Notes: generated by a model from the sequence alone, not told the origin. A DNA stretch of 64,000 nt from Eopsaltria australis (GCA_034509425.1 JAVTVJ010000228.1:1054001-1118000); one strand, 5' to 3'. Shown: positions 22,269-36,271, counted from the stretch's first letter. Program-made: numbers and translations.

Positions 22269-23971
22269 TGCCTTCTGCTCCACACAGACTGACAGCAAGA
22301 GATGGAAAGGAACGCAATTCCCCATAAAATCCCCCAGCTGTGGGCAAGAATCAAAGCAATTAATGACACTGAATGCTTGTTGGATATGGAACATGGATGA
22401 GGAAGGCGAGAGCTGATGTGGCCAGGCTGCTGCAGAGCCCGGGGGTCCCATGGGGGCTTTGCTGGTGGACAGCAAGGAGTGAGCTGGGACAACCTCAGGA
22501 CACAGACCCGTTTCAAAGCCACCTCTCATCTCCTGTGGTCACTTCACTTAACTGTAAAGCAGCTTCTTCTACCCACAACCTGCCTAAAAGCCAATATAGG
22601 CTGCCTTTGCTTCAAGATTTCAGAGACCACTTAGTAGGCCAAGTCTGTGCAAAGATGTAGTTTCCAGGTAGTACTCTGATACAAGTAAAAGGGGAGCTGG
22701 GATTTCTCCCACAGCCATGAACATTTATCATCTCAGATTTGCCAGAGTCAGTGGTTTCACTCTCAGATCTCTTGTGCAACACAGGTCCAGGTTCTTACAT
22801 GGAGAATCCCAGATTGTTGTCATATCTGAGCTCCCTGGGCATAGCAGGAGACGCTCAGTTCAGAGTCCTCCCACAGCAGTGCTGTCCTGCACTCTGACAA
22901 CTTCCACGTTTTCCACTCCTGTCCTTTCTTTCCAGGACAGGCAAGACTCTATTTATGCTATTATTTGGTTACTTGCAGGAAGACACATGTTCATCTAGGC
23001 AATCAGAAACCCTGAATGAATGGCTTAGGGACAGAAATTCAGTTTATTCCAGTTTTAAGCACTAGAAGCTGGCACAACCTTGTCCTGCACAAGGTGCTCG
23101 GGGATGTGTTCCTGCAGCTGATCTCCCTCAGCTCATCTCTTGTTTGGATGAAAATTTGGAGGTGACTGACCACCAGTCCTCACCCTGCACACAGTTTCTG
23201 TCAGGCTCATTTATGGAGAGGCTCTAGGATGAGGCAAGTAAATTATTTAAATCAAAATATTTTATGCCAACAGCACTATTCCAACACTACACAAGACTTG
23301 TCCATGGCAGACACCATCCCTGCCCAATAAACCCTTTAAAGGTTCACTGATCACAGCTAGACGTGTCATAAACTTCCCTACATAGTTTATTATCCCCATA
23401 AATCTCTGTAAAACTATTTTATCTCATCTGGGTTGGCAACGAAGCAAACTTTGCTCTCTTTATGGCTTCCCAAGCCAGCCTCTAACAACAACACATGTGC
23501 TGCCTAAAAAGGGGGATGAAGATCTCAGTCCTGCCCAGTCCTCCCCATCACACATCCTTCCAACTCTACCCCACAGGCACAGCAAACATACCACGTGCTC
23601 CATTGTGCTTGCCTCCAGGAACAGAGCTACTATCAAATAACGTTTCTTCTACTTTCTTATCTTCCAAATGTGCTATTTAAAGGGGGGAAAAAACAGCTTG
23701 GAGTCTTACTCAACCCACTCTTCCCAAATATGCGCCCTGCATTTCATTCAAAGAGTATTTTTGTTCCTGGGAGCTTTGCAGCTATTTTGTCAAAAGCTTT
23801 TTATTGGGAAACGGTGGTGTTTTATGGCTTGATTTAAATCAGGTGGATGACTGTAAAACTATAATGTCTTTGGCTTTCAATTACAAAACACAGAAATAAA
23901 AGCACTTTCCACATTGTCCTACCTACTACAGGACTTCCAGCTTTTCCATACAGCCCTACCCATTTTTGCTT

Positions 23972-24098
23972 TAGAATCCTAGAATGGTTTGGGTTGGAAG
24001 GGACCTTAAAGCTCGTCCCATTCCACCCCTGCCATGGGCAGGGACACCTTCCACTATCCCAGGCTGCTCCAAGCCCTGTCCAGGCTGGTCTTGGAAAC
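23972..24098 (-). mobile_element. CR1 LINE fragment, short
   Basis: Only the last 125 bp of the element remain (TAGAATCCTAGAATGG to CCAGGCTGGTCTTGG). Confidence 0.9.
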
Positions 24099-25906
24099 CA
24101 GTAAGACCAAGATCGAGCAGATCTCCTTCCAGCCAGCCCTGGTGCATACGACAACACTGCAGCACAGATCTGTCACCCACCAGTGCCACAACAGCCTGTG
24201 CCAGCTATGGCAGAGCTGCCCTTGCCCAGGCCTTCAGGCATGACCACCAACCTCCTGCAAGATGTTCCCATGAGCCCCCTGCCACCACCATGCAGCACAG
24301 GAAGGTCAGCGATCACCCTGAGAGCTCCCAGACATCGCCATCCCTACAGAGAGACCCATAGAAACCCCACGTCCCCCACTGAGCCTTCCTCTCATGCTGG
24401 AGTTCTTGGAGCTTCAACACTCCTGGGTGGAGCTTGGGAAAAATCATCACATCCACACTCTGCTTCCCCAGGCAGGCAGGTCCCACAGCCCTGAGAATCT
24501 GGCTCCTATACCACCCACATGGCCTTGAGCCAGGGCTCATTCCAAGTTCCACCTGCCCTCTGCCACCACTCCCACACAAACCCTTCAAACCATGCCAGGA
24601 AAATGGAGCAGCTGCCCCCATCTCCACCTCAGGAAGGGTCCGGCACCCAAGGAAGAGGTCCAAGGCATCTCTGGTGAGTTTTTAATGAGCAAATACATCA
24701 CACTCTCAGACTCCAGGAGGTGAGGAGGAGAAGCTGCAGTCACTTCAGGAACCTTTAGCATGAGCTGGGGATGATTACTGGAAGAACCTCCTCTAAGGCA
24801 ATGCCAGCATGGGTGTAGGGTACAACTCCTGGGAACAGGAGGAGGCAGAACTGCTTGGTCATGGAAAACAGGGGCCAGGGAGTGACTGACCACCCACCCT
24901 GCCACCAGCAGCACAGGCCACCACTTCTCCTGACTGTCAAACTTTGGACACCAATAAAAAGTCAAAGCCACAAGTATAACGTGCCAGATGGGAACACTGC
25001 TGATGCCACCCATGTCCCAGTCCCCTGCTGCTGCAGGGCACGTGCTGACTCCCAGACAGCACAATACCAAGCACAGGTCCAGCAGGAGCCGTGCCACCAA
25101 CCCACTGGGTCACCCCCAGCTCCAGCTCTCCAGCAAGCAGAGGTGAAGCATCTGAGCTGGCAGACGGCAATTTCCATGGCAACACAGGGATGCCATGGCA
25201 GAGGATTAAGCTCCAGCAGGAGGGGAAGCAGGACCGTGGGGAGGGAGGTTGATCAACAAGCACCCGACAGGGACACTGAGGAGGGAGGAACGGAGGCCCA
25301 CGGCAGCAATTTTCACGCCCATCTTCCCCTTTCAATTCTCCTCTAGCATGAAAGTCCCAATTTAAATGGCAGAACTTGACACCATTAGAAACTATCAGAC
25401 CATTTAACACACTGCCCCTTACTCCCACGTCACTGCACCCAAGGCTGCCACAGGAATAAAGAGCACTGCAAGATCCAGACATCTCCCAGCAGTCCCAGCA
25501 TCAAAGTGCAGCAAATCTGTGTCACACAGAGACCCTTTGAAAGAGGATGAATGTGAAGTGCAGGGAGAAATGATTACTTTATTTGTAAAGACCGTGTCTC
25601 TTGTCATTCTAATTCATCCCAAATCTTGCTGGCACTGGACAGCTGCAGGTTTAATCATGAATATACAAATCAGCAACACATGAACAACAAAAAGTCTCCA
25701 GACGCAACAGATGAGGCCCAGAATTCAGTCTGGTTCAGCTTCTGCTCTCCCTCCTTTGCACTGAAAAAAGGAGGAGATGGGTAAAGCCAGGACCTGCCAC
25801 CTCCTCCTGCCACCACAGTGCCTCTCCCATTGAATCCCATACACGGGAATGCTGCCCCTCTCCCTGCTCTGACAAAGCTTGGCCAGCACTGAGCGGGAAG
25901 CAGTGG

Positions 25907-26020
25907 CTGCAAGAGGGGAGCAAACAGGAGAGGAGAGGGAGAAGCGAGGGATGGTGGGCAGAGGCAAGGGCGGGAGGGAAGGAGAGACTGGGGGATAGAG
26001 AGGGGCTGGAGCTGCACAGG
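25907..26020 (-). promoter_or_regulatory. Long polypyrimidine tract with acceptor on the minus strand
   Basis: Over 100 bases are purine-rich on the plus strand, so the minus strand shows an almost unbroken C/T tract ending CTCCCCTCTTGCAG at 25,907. It would be an excellent 3' splice site in the gene's orientation. The exon it would open is described as a finding. Confidence 0.5.
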
Positions 26021-26479
26021 CACTCAAGCTGGGAAGGAAAAACATAGGGTTTAATCCATACAGAAGATGGGAATTGCTCACTCTGTGCAGTCTCAGCCAG
26101 GCAGAGCGCGTGGGTGGCACCACAGGGCAGAGGGGCTGAAAGTCCCCAGGCAGGCAGTGCTGCTGCTACACTCAACGTCAAACACCAACCCAGTTAGAGA
26201 GCGGTTCTGCAAGGGCTGCTGCTGCCAAGCAAGCTCAGGATTCTTCCCAAGCATCCAACACCTGCCTCTGCTGCCTCTCAGGTGTTTTCTGCAGGCTCAG
26301 ATGCTCCAAAGCTGGTGAGCAACTGGACACGCGAAGGCAGTGATACTCATCAGTGCAAAGCACTGTGTGCCACACGGGGAAGAGAGCTGGGAAGTAGAAG
26401 CTATCCAGAGCTCCCAGAGGGTTGCTTCGCAGAAGGAATCTCATCAGGTCTACAGCTTCCTCAGGAGGGGCAGTGGTGG

Positions 26480-26773
26480 GGCAGCTTCAATTTCTGCTCT
26501 CTGTGACAGGGACAGGACCCAGAGAACAGCTGGAGCTGTGCCAGGGGAGGGTCAGGTTGGATCTCAGGAAAAGGTTCTTCCCCCAGAGGGTGCCGGGCAC
26601 TGGCCAGGCTCCCCAGGGAATGGGCACAGCCCCGAGGCTGCCAGAGTCCCGGAAATGTTTGAACAATTCTCTCAGGCACAAGGTGGGAGTGTTGGGGTGT
26701 CTGTGCTGGTGCAAGAGTTGGACTCAATATCCTTTTGGGTCCTTTCCAACTCAGGATATTCTGTGATTCTGTA
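26480..26773 (+). mobile_element. CR1 LINE fragment, divergent subfamily
   Basis: The blocks GGTTCTTCCCCCAGAGGGTG and GGACTCAATATCC differ from the main group, but the tail AACTCAGGATATTCTGTGAT shows CR1 origin. It is probably a different, older subfamily. Confidence 0.75.
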
Positions 26774-27286
26774 AAAAGGGCAGGGACTGAGCACAAGACA
26801 GGGCTGAGCATCAACCCAGTACAAACCTTGTCCCTCCTGCTGCTGGGAGTTGTGCATTGCCTGCCGCCTCCCAGGCCTGCTTGCCAAAACTCAGCACACA
26901 TCACGAGGAATTTGCTTTCCAAGGGCCTGAGATCCTGCAGGGCACCACGTCAGAGATCTGGACTGAGGTCTCAGTTTTCAATCCAATGCTATTTCTGCAG
27001 AATTACCTGCTTTAGCTTTAACCACTCTGTGGAATTATTCATTTGGTCTGGAGTATCGCTTGCCTAGAAGTGATGGGGTGAGGGTGATGTGCTTCCAAAA
27101 TGCAAGCTTTAGAAATAAAAATAACCACACCAGTCAGGGAAAAAAGTGGGGTTTGAGCCTCCCAGAGCACACCCAGCCTCTCCTTTGGGCTGCCAGACTG
27201 CACTGGGGCTGTGGGTGGGACATCAGTGTGGACACACGGACAGTCCTGGCAGCCTGGGAGACCAAAATCTGTGCAAGGCATGGCTC

Positions 27287-27330
27287 CAGCAGTCAGTCCC
27301 AGCAACACCTTCAGTCCCAGCAACACCTTC
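27287..27330. repeat. Two-copy tandem repeat, 17-bp unit
   Basis: CAGTCCCAGCAACACCTT is present twice in direct tandem, giving an exact local duplication. Confidence 0.8.
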
Positions 27331-27519
27331 CTGTGTCATAGCAAACTGCTCCACATCAAGCTTCAAAGCCATACTGTGCTCATATTCTCAGGCAGTGGGA
27401 GAATCAAACCCATTTTGCTGACCTCTGCAGTGCAGTACTTGGATCCCAACAGGGCATCTCCATCCATCAGGCTCCACAAGGGAGGGCCCCAGCTGCCCCA
27501 GACTGGGAAGGGATCCATC

Positions 27520-27877
27520 CTCTTCTCTTGCACAGGGACCTTCTGGCTCTCCGTATCTCCTTGGCAGGAGGATGCAGCTGGTGGGTCAGGCTCTGCTCCC
27601 AGGGAACAAAGGACAGGATGACAGGAAATGGCCTCAGATTGTGCCAGGGGAAGTTTAGATTGGATATTGGGGATAACTTCTTCGTGGAAAGAGTGGTTGG
27701 GCACTGTCTCAGGCCTATCCAAGGCAGTGGTGGAGTCACCATCCCTGGGGGAATTGAAAAAACCTGTGGATGTGGCACATGGGGACATCATGGGTTAGTG
27801 GTGAACGCAGTAGTGCTGGGTTAACTGTCGGACTCAGTGATCCCAGGGGGCTTTTCCAATCTTTATCATTCCATGAG
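27520..27877 (+). mobile_element. CR1 LINE fragment, divergent subfamily
   Basis: It contains GGGTTAGTGGTGAACGC and ends GGGGGCTTTTCCAATC before CATTCCATGA, a tail type related to the 10.84 kb copy. Limits are uncertain on the 5' side. Confidence 0.7.
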
Positions 27878-28719
27878 CCCCAAACAGGTTTGCACATGGA
27901 GGGAGAGAGGTGCTCCAGGGGGTCCACCTGAGCCCTCGAATTTGCAAATTTTCTGCATCCCCTTCTGCAGATTCCCCCACAATATTTGATATTTGATATT
28001 TCTTTGGGGATGTTTGAGCTTTGAGGTTCCCAAGACCCCCAGAGCACCATTCCTGGTGTTCTCCCTCTCTCCTGCCCAGGTCCAGGGAGCACCTCCAGGG
28101 CCAGTTCACTCCTGACACCCCCTTGCCTCCCCTCCATCTCCACCACAGGACCATAAGACCACAAAATCTCCCTCCAAACATTAGGTCAGGTTCCATTAGG
28201 TCAATCCTGCGGCCATCAAACACCACCAAATGCAGAATGCTGTCACAATAAAAATCACTATACGTAAGAAAAAAGGTCAGTTACTTATTATAGAATGAAT
28301 CAGACAGGAATAACCTCTCCCCTCCTCTACCACCAGTCTGGAGCCTCCAGGATTCTATAGCTCATCAGCCTTGGTCCTCTGGGCAGAAGCACCTCATGGC
28401 AATGCCAGGACCCCCCTCTCTGCCATAACCCTCCCAGCAAGCCCCACACCTGCAGGGCACCACAGGAGCCTGCTGTGGGACTGGAATTACCTGTGCAAAC
28501 ATCCTGCATCAGTATCAAAATAAACAGGACCAGAGATACTCCACCAGCCAATCTCATTTGTAAGTAAAATTTCGGGGTTTCATCCAAGCAAAGTACTTGC
28601 TGTACATGTGATGAGTTGTGAGCCCAAGCCCAGCTAGGCTGTGACATCTGGGACAGTTGTGATGTAACCAGCACGAGGTGGGGATCCAAGGGCATCTACA
28701 TCCCTACAGTCACAACCAA

Positions 28720-29057
28720 AAGGAGATTTTAGAGCCCTTTCCAGTAACTTAAAAGGGCCTACAGAAAGGCTGGAGAAGGGCTTTGGGTGAGGCCTGGAGG
28801 GGCACGACAATGGGGAATGGCTTCCCACTGCCAGAGAGCTGGGATAGATGGGATATTGGGACTAAATCCTTCCCTGGCACAGGTTGCCCAGAGAAGCTGT
28901 GGCTGCCCCTGGATCCCTGGAAGTGTCCAAGGCCAGGCTGGATGGGGCTTGGAGCAATCTGGGATAGTGGAAGGTGTCCCTGCCTATGGCAGGGGGTGGC
29001 ACTGGATGGGCTTTAAGGTCCATTTCAACCCAAACCATTCTATGATTCTGTGATTCT
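28720..29057 (+). mobile_element. CR1 LINE fragment
   Basis: It ends in a well-kept CCATTCTATGATTCTGTGAT tail, suggesting a younger copy. Confidence 0.9.
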
Positions 29058-31423
29058 AAAACCCCTCCAATGGTTCAACCAGTGAGTCCAAAGCCCAGTG
29101 AGCAGGAAAACAAAATATTGATGCTTTCATGGCTAAACACACCTACAAGTCTGCAAGAAAAACTTGACCTGCAGCCTTTACACCACGGGGTGTCTGAGCT
29201 CTGAGGGGGGGTCTGCCCCCAGCCCAGCTGTGCACACCTGTGGGAAATGTCCCCTCTGCCACAAACACAGCTGGGATGGGCTGTCAGGGCTGCACTCAAT
29301 GGAGCATTCGACACTGAGGAACACAGACATGAATCCACAGTTCCCCTGGGATGGAGCAGTGGCTTTTCAGGGATGGCCTCAAACCTCATCCTCACTTGGA
29401 AAAACCTCTCCCCACAGGCACCGGCTCAGTGCCAGCCCTCCAGTGCCACGCTGCCTGAGCTGGCAGGAGGTGGGATGGGGACCCAGGCCCCACAGCTGGC
29501 AGGGAGCAGCACCCTGAGCACCCACCTGTGATCACTTTGCTTCCCACTACAGACACAGGCTGCATTTCACATTCCCTGTCTCCTCCATGGCCTCAACAAG
29601 GAAAGACAGGGAAACACTCTCATTCTCTCTCATGCATGAAGCCTGGGTGACTCTGGGAACAGCACCAATGCCAAACCCACTGCCATGCCCACCGCTGCCC
29701 ACTGTAACTCATCTCTCCCTGCAGCAAGAGAGAAAGGGGTGTTGGACCCCCCACCCTCCTTAAAAATTGCCTTTCTTTGGAAGAACATTCCTTGAACAAA
29801 TGGCAGCAAATCCCAAGGCAGAGCTGCACAATGGACACTTCAGTCTGCCCAGGGGAGGAGGGACAGGACCTTCAATGCCTAAATAAATGCAATTTGTTCG
29901 TTAAGAGGGGGCTGGGGAAGGTTAGGCAGAGGGGAGCCCTGCTTATTCACTTCCCCCAATTAACATTCCAGCAGAGCTGCTCTGCTTTCTAGGAACAATA
30001 ACTTTTTGGGAAGGGGGAGTGATGCCCATGGGGAAGTTGGATGGTCCTGGAGAAAGTACACACGTCCGAGGGTGTGAGGGTGCGAGTCTGTGTGTGATGG
30101 GAACTGCTGAACAAAACTAAGACTGAACAAAGGTCTACCCTATGCAAAAAGAACCTGCAAAGTAAAACCCTTCGTGTCCCTGGACCAAGATTTTCCTTTC
30201 CTGCTGATCTAAATGCCTTTCTGTGGCCAAGGAGACCTGCACAGAAAAGAGGTGGCTTGTCACTGTTTGGAAGAGGTCTCCAAACGCAGGGTATTTTCCA
30301 CCACCGCGCTGTGACAGTAACTTTGTCATCTATTTCTTTTCCAGGATGAAAAACCTGCCTTTCCTCAGCAAGCACATTGATTTCTCCAATAAAGACTTTG
30401 TGGCACGCTTGGAGCTCCTGTGGCTCTTGTGGCTCCCCCAATGCTCTCCTAAGGGAGGCAACTGGGCTTTTGTCAGACCCACACACAGAAAACAGGAAGA
30501 CCAAATTGAAACCAACTGTGGCTGGGATGGAAAAGCACCAGAGGGACTCTGCATGCCAAGCACTGCCCACCCTGCCTGGCAGAGCCTGGGTTGCTCCCAC
30601 AATGCAGGACAAAGCCTGACCCCAGAGGAAGCCATGCCTGTTGCTGTCTCACATGCTGCAGGCCTGATAGGAGCAGGCTCACCCTGGTAAAGCTGAAAGG
30701 AGCTCCCCAAGAACAAACAGGTTCATCCACACCCCCAGGCATATCACACCACAGCTCCCAAGGATTCCCATGAAAATCTAGCCCAAACAGACAGATGGCT
30801 GCAGCTCAGCATTCCCAGCCACACTGCAAGCAGGAACAGGGCACCCAGGAGCAAGATCCTGGCTGGACAAATACCCACCCTGGGAGGAGGACAGACACCC
30901 CTCCAGAAGGAGGACAGACACTCCCTCATGGGGAGCTCAGGCACTGCCACCACAGAGCTCAGTGACATCACCTGTGGGTGCCTGTGGCCAGGGTAGGTAA
31001 GGAAAACACTTTGATCTGCTGAAGGTACCAGGAATTAAACCTGGTTTGTTTGGCTGGTTTAACACCTCCAGGAGAACGTGCCCAGCTGATGGAGCTCTGT
31101 TCACACCATGGTCAGCTGCTCCAGCTCCGTGTGTCCTGTAGGACTCAGAGCAGGCAATGTCCAGGGATGCTCCAGTTATTAATTCACTCACAGCAACACT
31201 CAAGTTGAAGATCTGCAGTTTTCCCACTTGGCTTCCCGGATGCCAAAGCAGCTTTGCTGACGTACCAGGTAATGCATAATCACATCCAAAGGCTCTCTGG
31301 GGGTGATGCCATCTCTGGAAGAAGATGAAGGATGGCAGAAGGGCTGTACCTCCCTGAAAAGGTGCCTCCTCACAGGCTCGGTGCAAAAAGGTTGGGAAAG
31401 CTGGATCAGACCACCAGTATTGT

Positions 31424-31640
31424 CACAGAATTCCAGAATAGTTCAGGTTGGAAGGACCACCGGAGGGGTCATTGGATCCCACCTCCCTGCTCAAGCAGGG
31501 CCATCCCAGAGTACACAGAACAGGATTGTGTCCACGTGGGTTTTGAATATCCCCAGTGAGGGAGACTCCACAAATTCTCTGGGCAGCCTCTTCAGATCTC
31601 TCCAGAAGTGAGATGAACAAAATGTCACCCTGAGGCTCTT
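31424..31640 (-). mobile_element. CR1 LINE fragment, other subfamily
   Basis: It has GTGGGTTTTGAATATCCCCA and GGGCAGCCTCTTCAGATC, a CR1 variant different from the majority type. Confidence 0.8.
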
Positions 31641-34424
31641 GGTAAGAGCACACAGAACCACAGACAGCTAGAGCTCTGGGGGAAAGGCTGGATTCACCTG
31701 AAGCCCACTGGAACTTTACAGGCACACCTCCTGCTTCCTGCCCAAATCCTGCCCATGGGCTCAACAACAGAAAGAGTCCCAGGAAACTGTGGTTTGTGTG
31801 TTCCTTCTGGAGCATCTCAAGGCTCAATCCCAGTGCAAAGGACTTGGTGCCTTTTCACAGCAAGCAAAGGGCTGCAGTCAGAACAAATCCCCTCCCAGGC
31901 CAGCACCAAGCACGAGGACTCTATCTGCCCTACTTTTGGGGCAGTCAGTGCTCCATCCTATCACCCACTGTACGACATATTGCTGCAGATGTCACCAGAG
32001 GTACCTGGTGGCTACAAGGAACAGTGAATGGTCATCTGGACAAAACCTGGCTGATCAGCAGAGCTATAGGCTGGGTTTGCTGCTGACTTTCAAGCGTCAA
32101 AGATGAACCCACCCACAAAGATGCAGAGGCCAATTATTGAAAGGGAATGACCCCCCAGAGGGAAAGCAGTACAAACTCCAACCAGAGAAGGCACAAGCTC
32201 CCTCCCAGCCCTGGTACTACAGTCCAATGTGGGGCTCTTGCTCCCTGTGCACCAGTTACTGCCAGAGGGGAAGGCAGCAGGGGTTGAACCAGGGCCCAGG
32301 TTCATCAGGGAACTAACAATGTCCCTTGGAGCTTCCTGACATGAAGCTCCATCCCTGATCTGCTCCAGCAATCAGTTTCCTTCCTTTCTTCCCCAGGAGG
32401 CAATAGGGGCCTGGACAAGAGTATCAAGACGCCAACACCCCAAGTTGAAACTGGGGTCTTTCCAGAACCCCAACACCCCACAGGGGCACTGAGAGCATGT
32501 AGGGTCATTCCAGGACAGCTGTTTCATCCTGCTTTCCTCAAAGTGCCAGAAGTGCTGAAACTTATCACAAGGCTGGGCATTTCTGCTGTCAGGGAACAGG
32601 GACATCGAGAAGTTGAATGTTATCACACTGATAGCTGGACATCTCAGAAAAAGTCCTCTCTACCTGAGAAAGTCACTTCTGTAACAGTCAAAGAAATGGG
32701 GAAATTCTCTCCTGCAAAATCATAATTCTGCCTTCTTGCTCCCCTGCCAGTTGCTCTGGGGTGCTGGGTCCCCTTCTCCTGGGCTGCCTGGAGGGTTCAG
32801 CAAGGACAGGTTCAGCAGACTGGCAACAAACACAGCCCTTGCCATTAAATGAGCGTCAAGAGCTCCACAGACAAAGCATCCATCCCATCCCTCCCCCAGG
32901 GCCCTCCTCTGAGGGTCTCACAACAACCCCTCAATCACCCCACTGTGGTTGTTCTCAGTCCTCTGCTGGGACTGGAAATGCAATTGCAGTAGCAGGAAGG
33001 AGGAAAAACAGCTCTGCATGTGACATGTAAATAGTCCATGTAGACAGAGATAAATCTCCTTTTCTTTCCAGGAGATCAAGACCCGATGATGCAAGTGGGG
33101 CACCTCCAAACGCACTATCTATCCTCTGTGCAGCAGCCTGGGCGCCTTCTGCCTCTGCAAGTGCTCCCTCACAGAGATAACGCTCAGTTGCTGAACCTCA
33201 CCAACTCTTCATTAAAAAATAAAACACAAGTGAGATGAACAAAATGCTAATAGGAACCCTCAGGTCAAACTGCCTCCCTGTCACCGGGGCCCTCCTTTTG
33301 CCAGCGCATTCCTGTCACTAATGAGGTCCCATTGCTTCCTCCTCCCTCCTCAAGTTGCTCCTGGTGATGCAAATCTATCGTCTTTGTTTCTATTCTTGGA
33401 GTAAAACCAGAACCAAAGTAAATAGCAAAACAGCTCTTAGGTTTCAGGATCCTTTCTTTTTCCGTCCTTCCCAACGGCAACAAGGCTGTTGCTGCAGTCA
33501 AAGTGAGGTGACACCCAACCCCAGACATCAGCCTGTTCCCACCGGAAATGCTCCACTTAATCTCCAACTTTAATGTCCCTTTGAGATTGCTGCCAGCTGC
33601 TTCCCAAACCTCAGCCTCACTGTGCTCCTCGGGAAGTGCCAGGCTTCCCCACAAGCCTCTTGGAGGTGGAGAGAAGCTGTGGGGAGTCTGCCAGGGACCC
33701 TGGGATGGCAGAGAGCTCTCCCCATCACCAGTCCTCACCAGACCTTCCACTGTCAGCCTTCCCCAAGGAGCTGAACCAGCTCCATATGTGCCCCAACAGA
33801 CTCACGGTGCCCACGGGTTCCCGTGTGCCAGGACGGGCACTGTGCAACAAAGGGGGAAAGGAGATACACGGCAACCCCAGAGGGACAGTCACCCTGCCCT
33901 GTACATGCCAGTGTCCCATGGAGCAGGGTGGCACTGTCCTGCTACGTCCCACTGACCGGGAACTACTGAACATCGGCTCTGTCTCTGTGAGCCCCATGGT
34001 AGCTGCAAGGCAGGAGGGGCAGGTAAGGCTGCCTGTGTGCCACAAAAAGCTATGTTCACATTGAGTTCTGGTCTGTAACAACTTCCCCCCAAAGTCCCTC
34101 CTGCCCCAGCTGAGATCAGCAAAACCCAGCAGGCAGCAAACCCTGCATTGAAGTGCTGGGACCTGTGGCAGGACAAGCACACTCCAAGAGCACCAGTGCC
34201 ATGTCCCACCACTCACCCAGTCACAGGTCACCCTGGAGAGTGGACAGCAGCAAAGAGCTGAGCCTTGGCTCCATGTGCCGGGAGAGCAGAGTCCTGTCAG
34301 TGCTCACTAATGATGGACAGTCAGCTGTGAACACTGGGTGCTAGCACAGTGTCTCCCCAGTGCTGTGGGGAGCTTTGGGAGCTTCCCACAGACTCCCAGG
34401 TGTAAGGAATTGGGAAATTGTGAG

Positions 34425-34742
34425 GTACAAGAGAGCTGGAGAGGGGCTTGGGACAAGGACTTGGAGTGACAAGACAAGGGGGAATGGCTCCCCACTGCCA
34501 GAGGGCAGGGTTAGATGGGATATTGGGAAGAAATTGTTCCCTGTGAAGATGGGGAGGCCTTGGCACAGGGTGCCCAGAGAAGCTGTGGCTGCCCCTGGAT
34601 CCCTGGCAGTGCCCAAGGCCAGGCTGGATGGGACTTGGAGCAGCCTGGGACAGTGGAAGATGTCCCTGCCCATGGCAGGGAGTGGAATGAGATGAGCTTT
34701 AAGGTCCCTCGCAACTCCAACCAGTCTGGAATCCCATGATTC
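34425..34742 (+). mobile_element. CR1 LINE fragment
   Basis: It contains AGAGAAGCTGTGGCTGCCCC and ends AGTCTGGAATCCCATGATTC. Confidence 0.9.
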
Positions 34743-36271
34743 AGAGGCTGAGAACTCAGACCTCTGCAGCGAGAGCAGGGGTAGGTACAACCCAGCACTT
34801 CACCCAGAGGAAGTAAGGAAAGCTGGAGCAGCAGAGGAGCAGCAGCCGCGGGGTGAAGAGTGGAGCTGCAGAGACCTCTTGCAGCACTCAGCTGCTACTG
34901 CAGCCACGCTCCAGCGCTGCCCAGCAGCTCAGAGCTCCGTAGTTCCCCATGGAAAAACTGCTCCCTGGTGATTTATCCAGTGCACCCCAGGCAGGCTGCA
35001 CCTGGAAAGGCTCTGCAGCAGCAGCTGATGGCATCCAGCACACACAGAGTGCAACCTCCACACAGCCACTGCACTCAAGGGCTCCCAGTCCTGCAGCTGA
35101 ATCCACTTGAGTCTCTATGAAGCCACAGCTGTGTCCCAAAGGGCTTTTTCAGGCACAAACACCTCCCTGCAGGAATGTGCTTGCAGGGAAAGTGCTCTGA
35201 AGGATTTAAACCTCACGCTGCAAAAGTTCTTCCTTCACTGGCACGCTCCAATTGCTCAGGAAAGGCATTTGGGGATTACACCATTTGCTCATAAACCTGG
35301 GGCACCTGCCTCCCTCACACCAAGAGGACCCAAAGAGTTGCAGACTGTGTGTCTGAGCTGTAAGAGGACACTACAACAGCAAGATTTGCTTTCTGAAATC
35401 TGGGAAACAACTGCAATGGGCTCGACAGAAGAGCAGAGGAACAGATCTCCCAGGGAAATAAAAGGTCTGCGGGTGGACTAAGAGGCCCCTGGGCAGCAGA
35501 GGATGGGATTTAGTACACCTGGTCTGAGCAGTGACCCGGCTGGATCCAGGGACCTGCCATCTCAAAGATATTCTTGCTGGCAAACCCCAGAGGAAAAGGA
35601 AATCAGGATGACAAAACCCACCAGAGTGTGCACTCTGGGATTAACAGGAACAGCCCCAGCAGCCAGGACCTCTCTGGCTGAATGTCAAGGCCAGGAAGGC
35701 CCTGGGCAGCAGATGTGTTGCCAGTGTCATCATCACAGCCAGCTGTTGGGATGAGACAACCAGCCAAAGGCAGGTGGAGAAGCTGAAGCATCCCCTCACA
35801 CGTACCAGACACCGATCTTGGTCATGGCAGCACAAGCCCTGCTCAGCAGGATGGAGCCATCCAAAAGCATTTGGTTTTCCACGCCGCTGGACCATTGCTG
35901 GTTGCAGCCCAAAGCATCCCCAGCCCACCCTGCACTGCCAAGAGCCCAGACAGGGCTGTAGCACCAACGCAAAAAATCTTTTGAGCTTCATGTGAGACTC
36001 CAATCCTGCTATGGAGGAGGAATACTCCAGCTTACAAAATAGTGCCTCACTTATTTTAAATCACTGGTTATTTTCTTTTTTCACACAAACGTCATATACC
36101 GAAGGACACGGTGAACATTTTTGATGAGTCTCACTTGTAGAAGCAGAGTAAAATTGGAAGTTGGCAAACGACTTTGCTCTCCTCCTCCTCAACCCTGCTG
36201 CTCACTGAGCATTTGATGTTCCTTGTGTAGAAATATAAATGGTAACACATCAGAGGCTGGAAACTTCATAG

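Noticed and set aside
29989..30612. 207-codon minus frame
   Set aside because: No convincing splice sites, no start context and no recognisable domain; consistent with chance.
34216..34231. 16-nt stretch between a fine acceptor and GTGAGT
   Set aside because: Too short, and two of three frames stop inside it.
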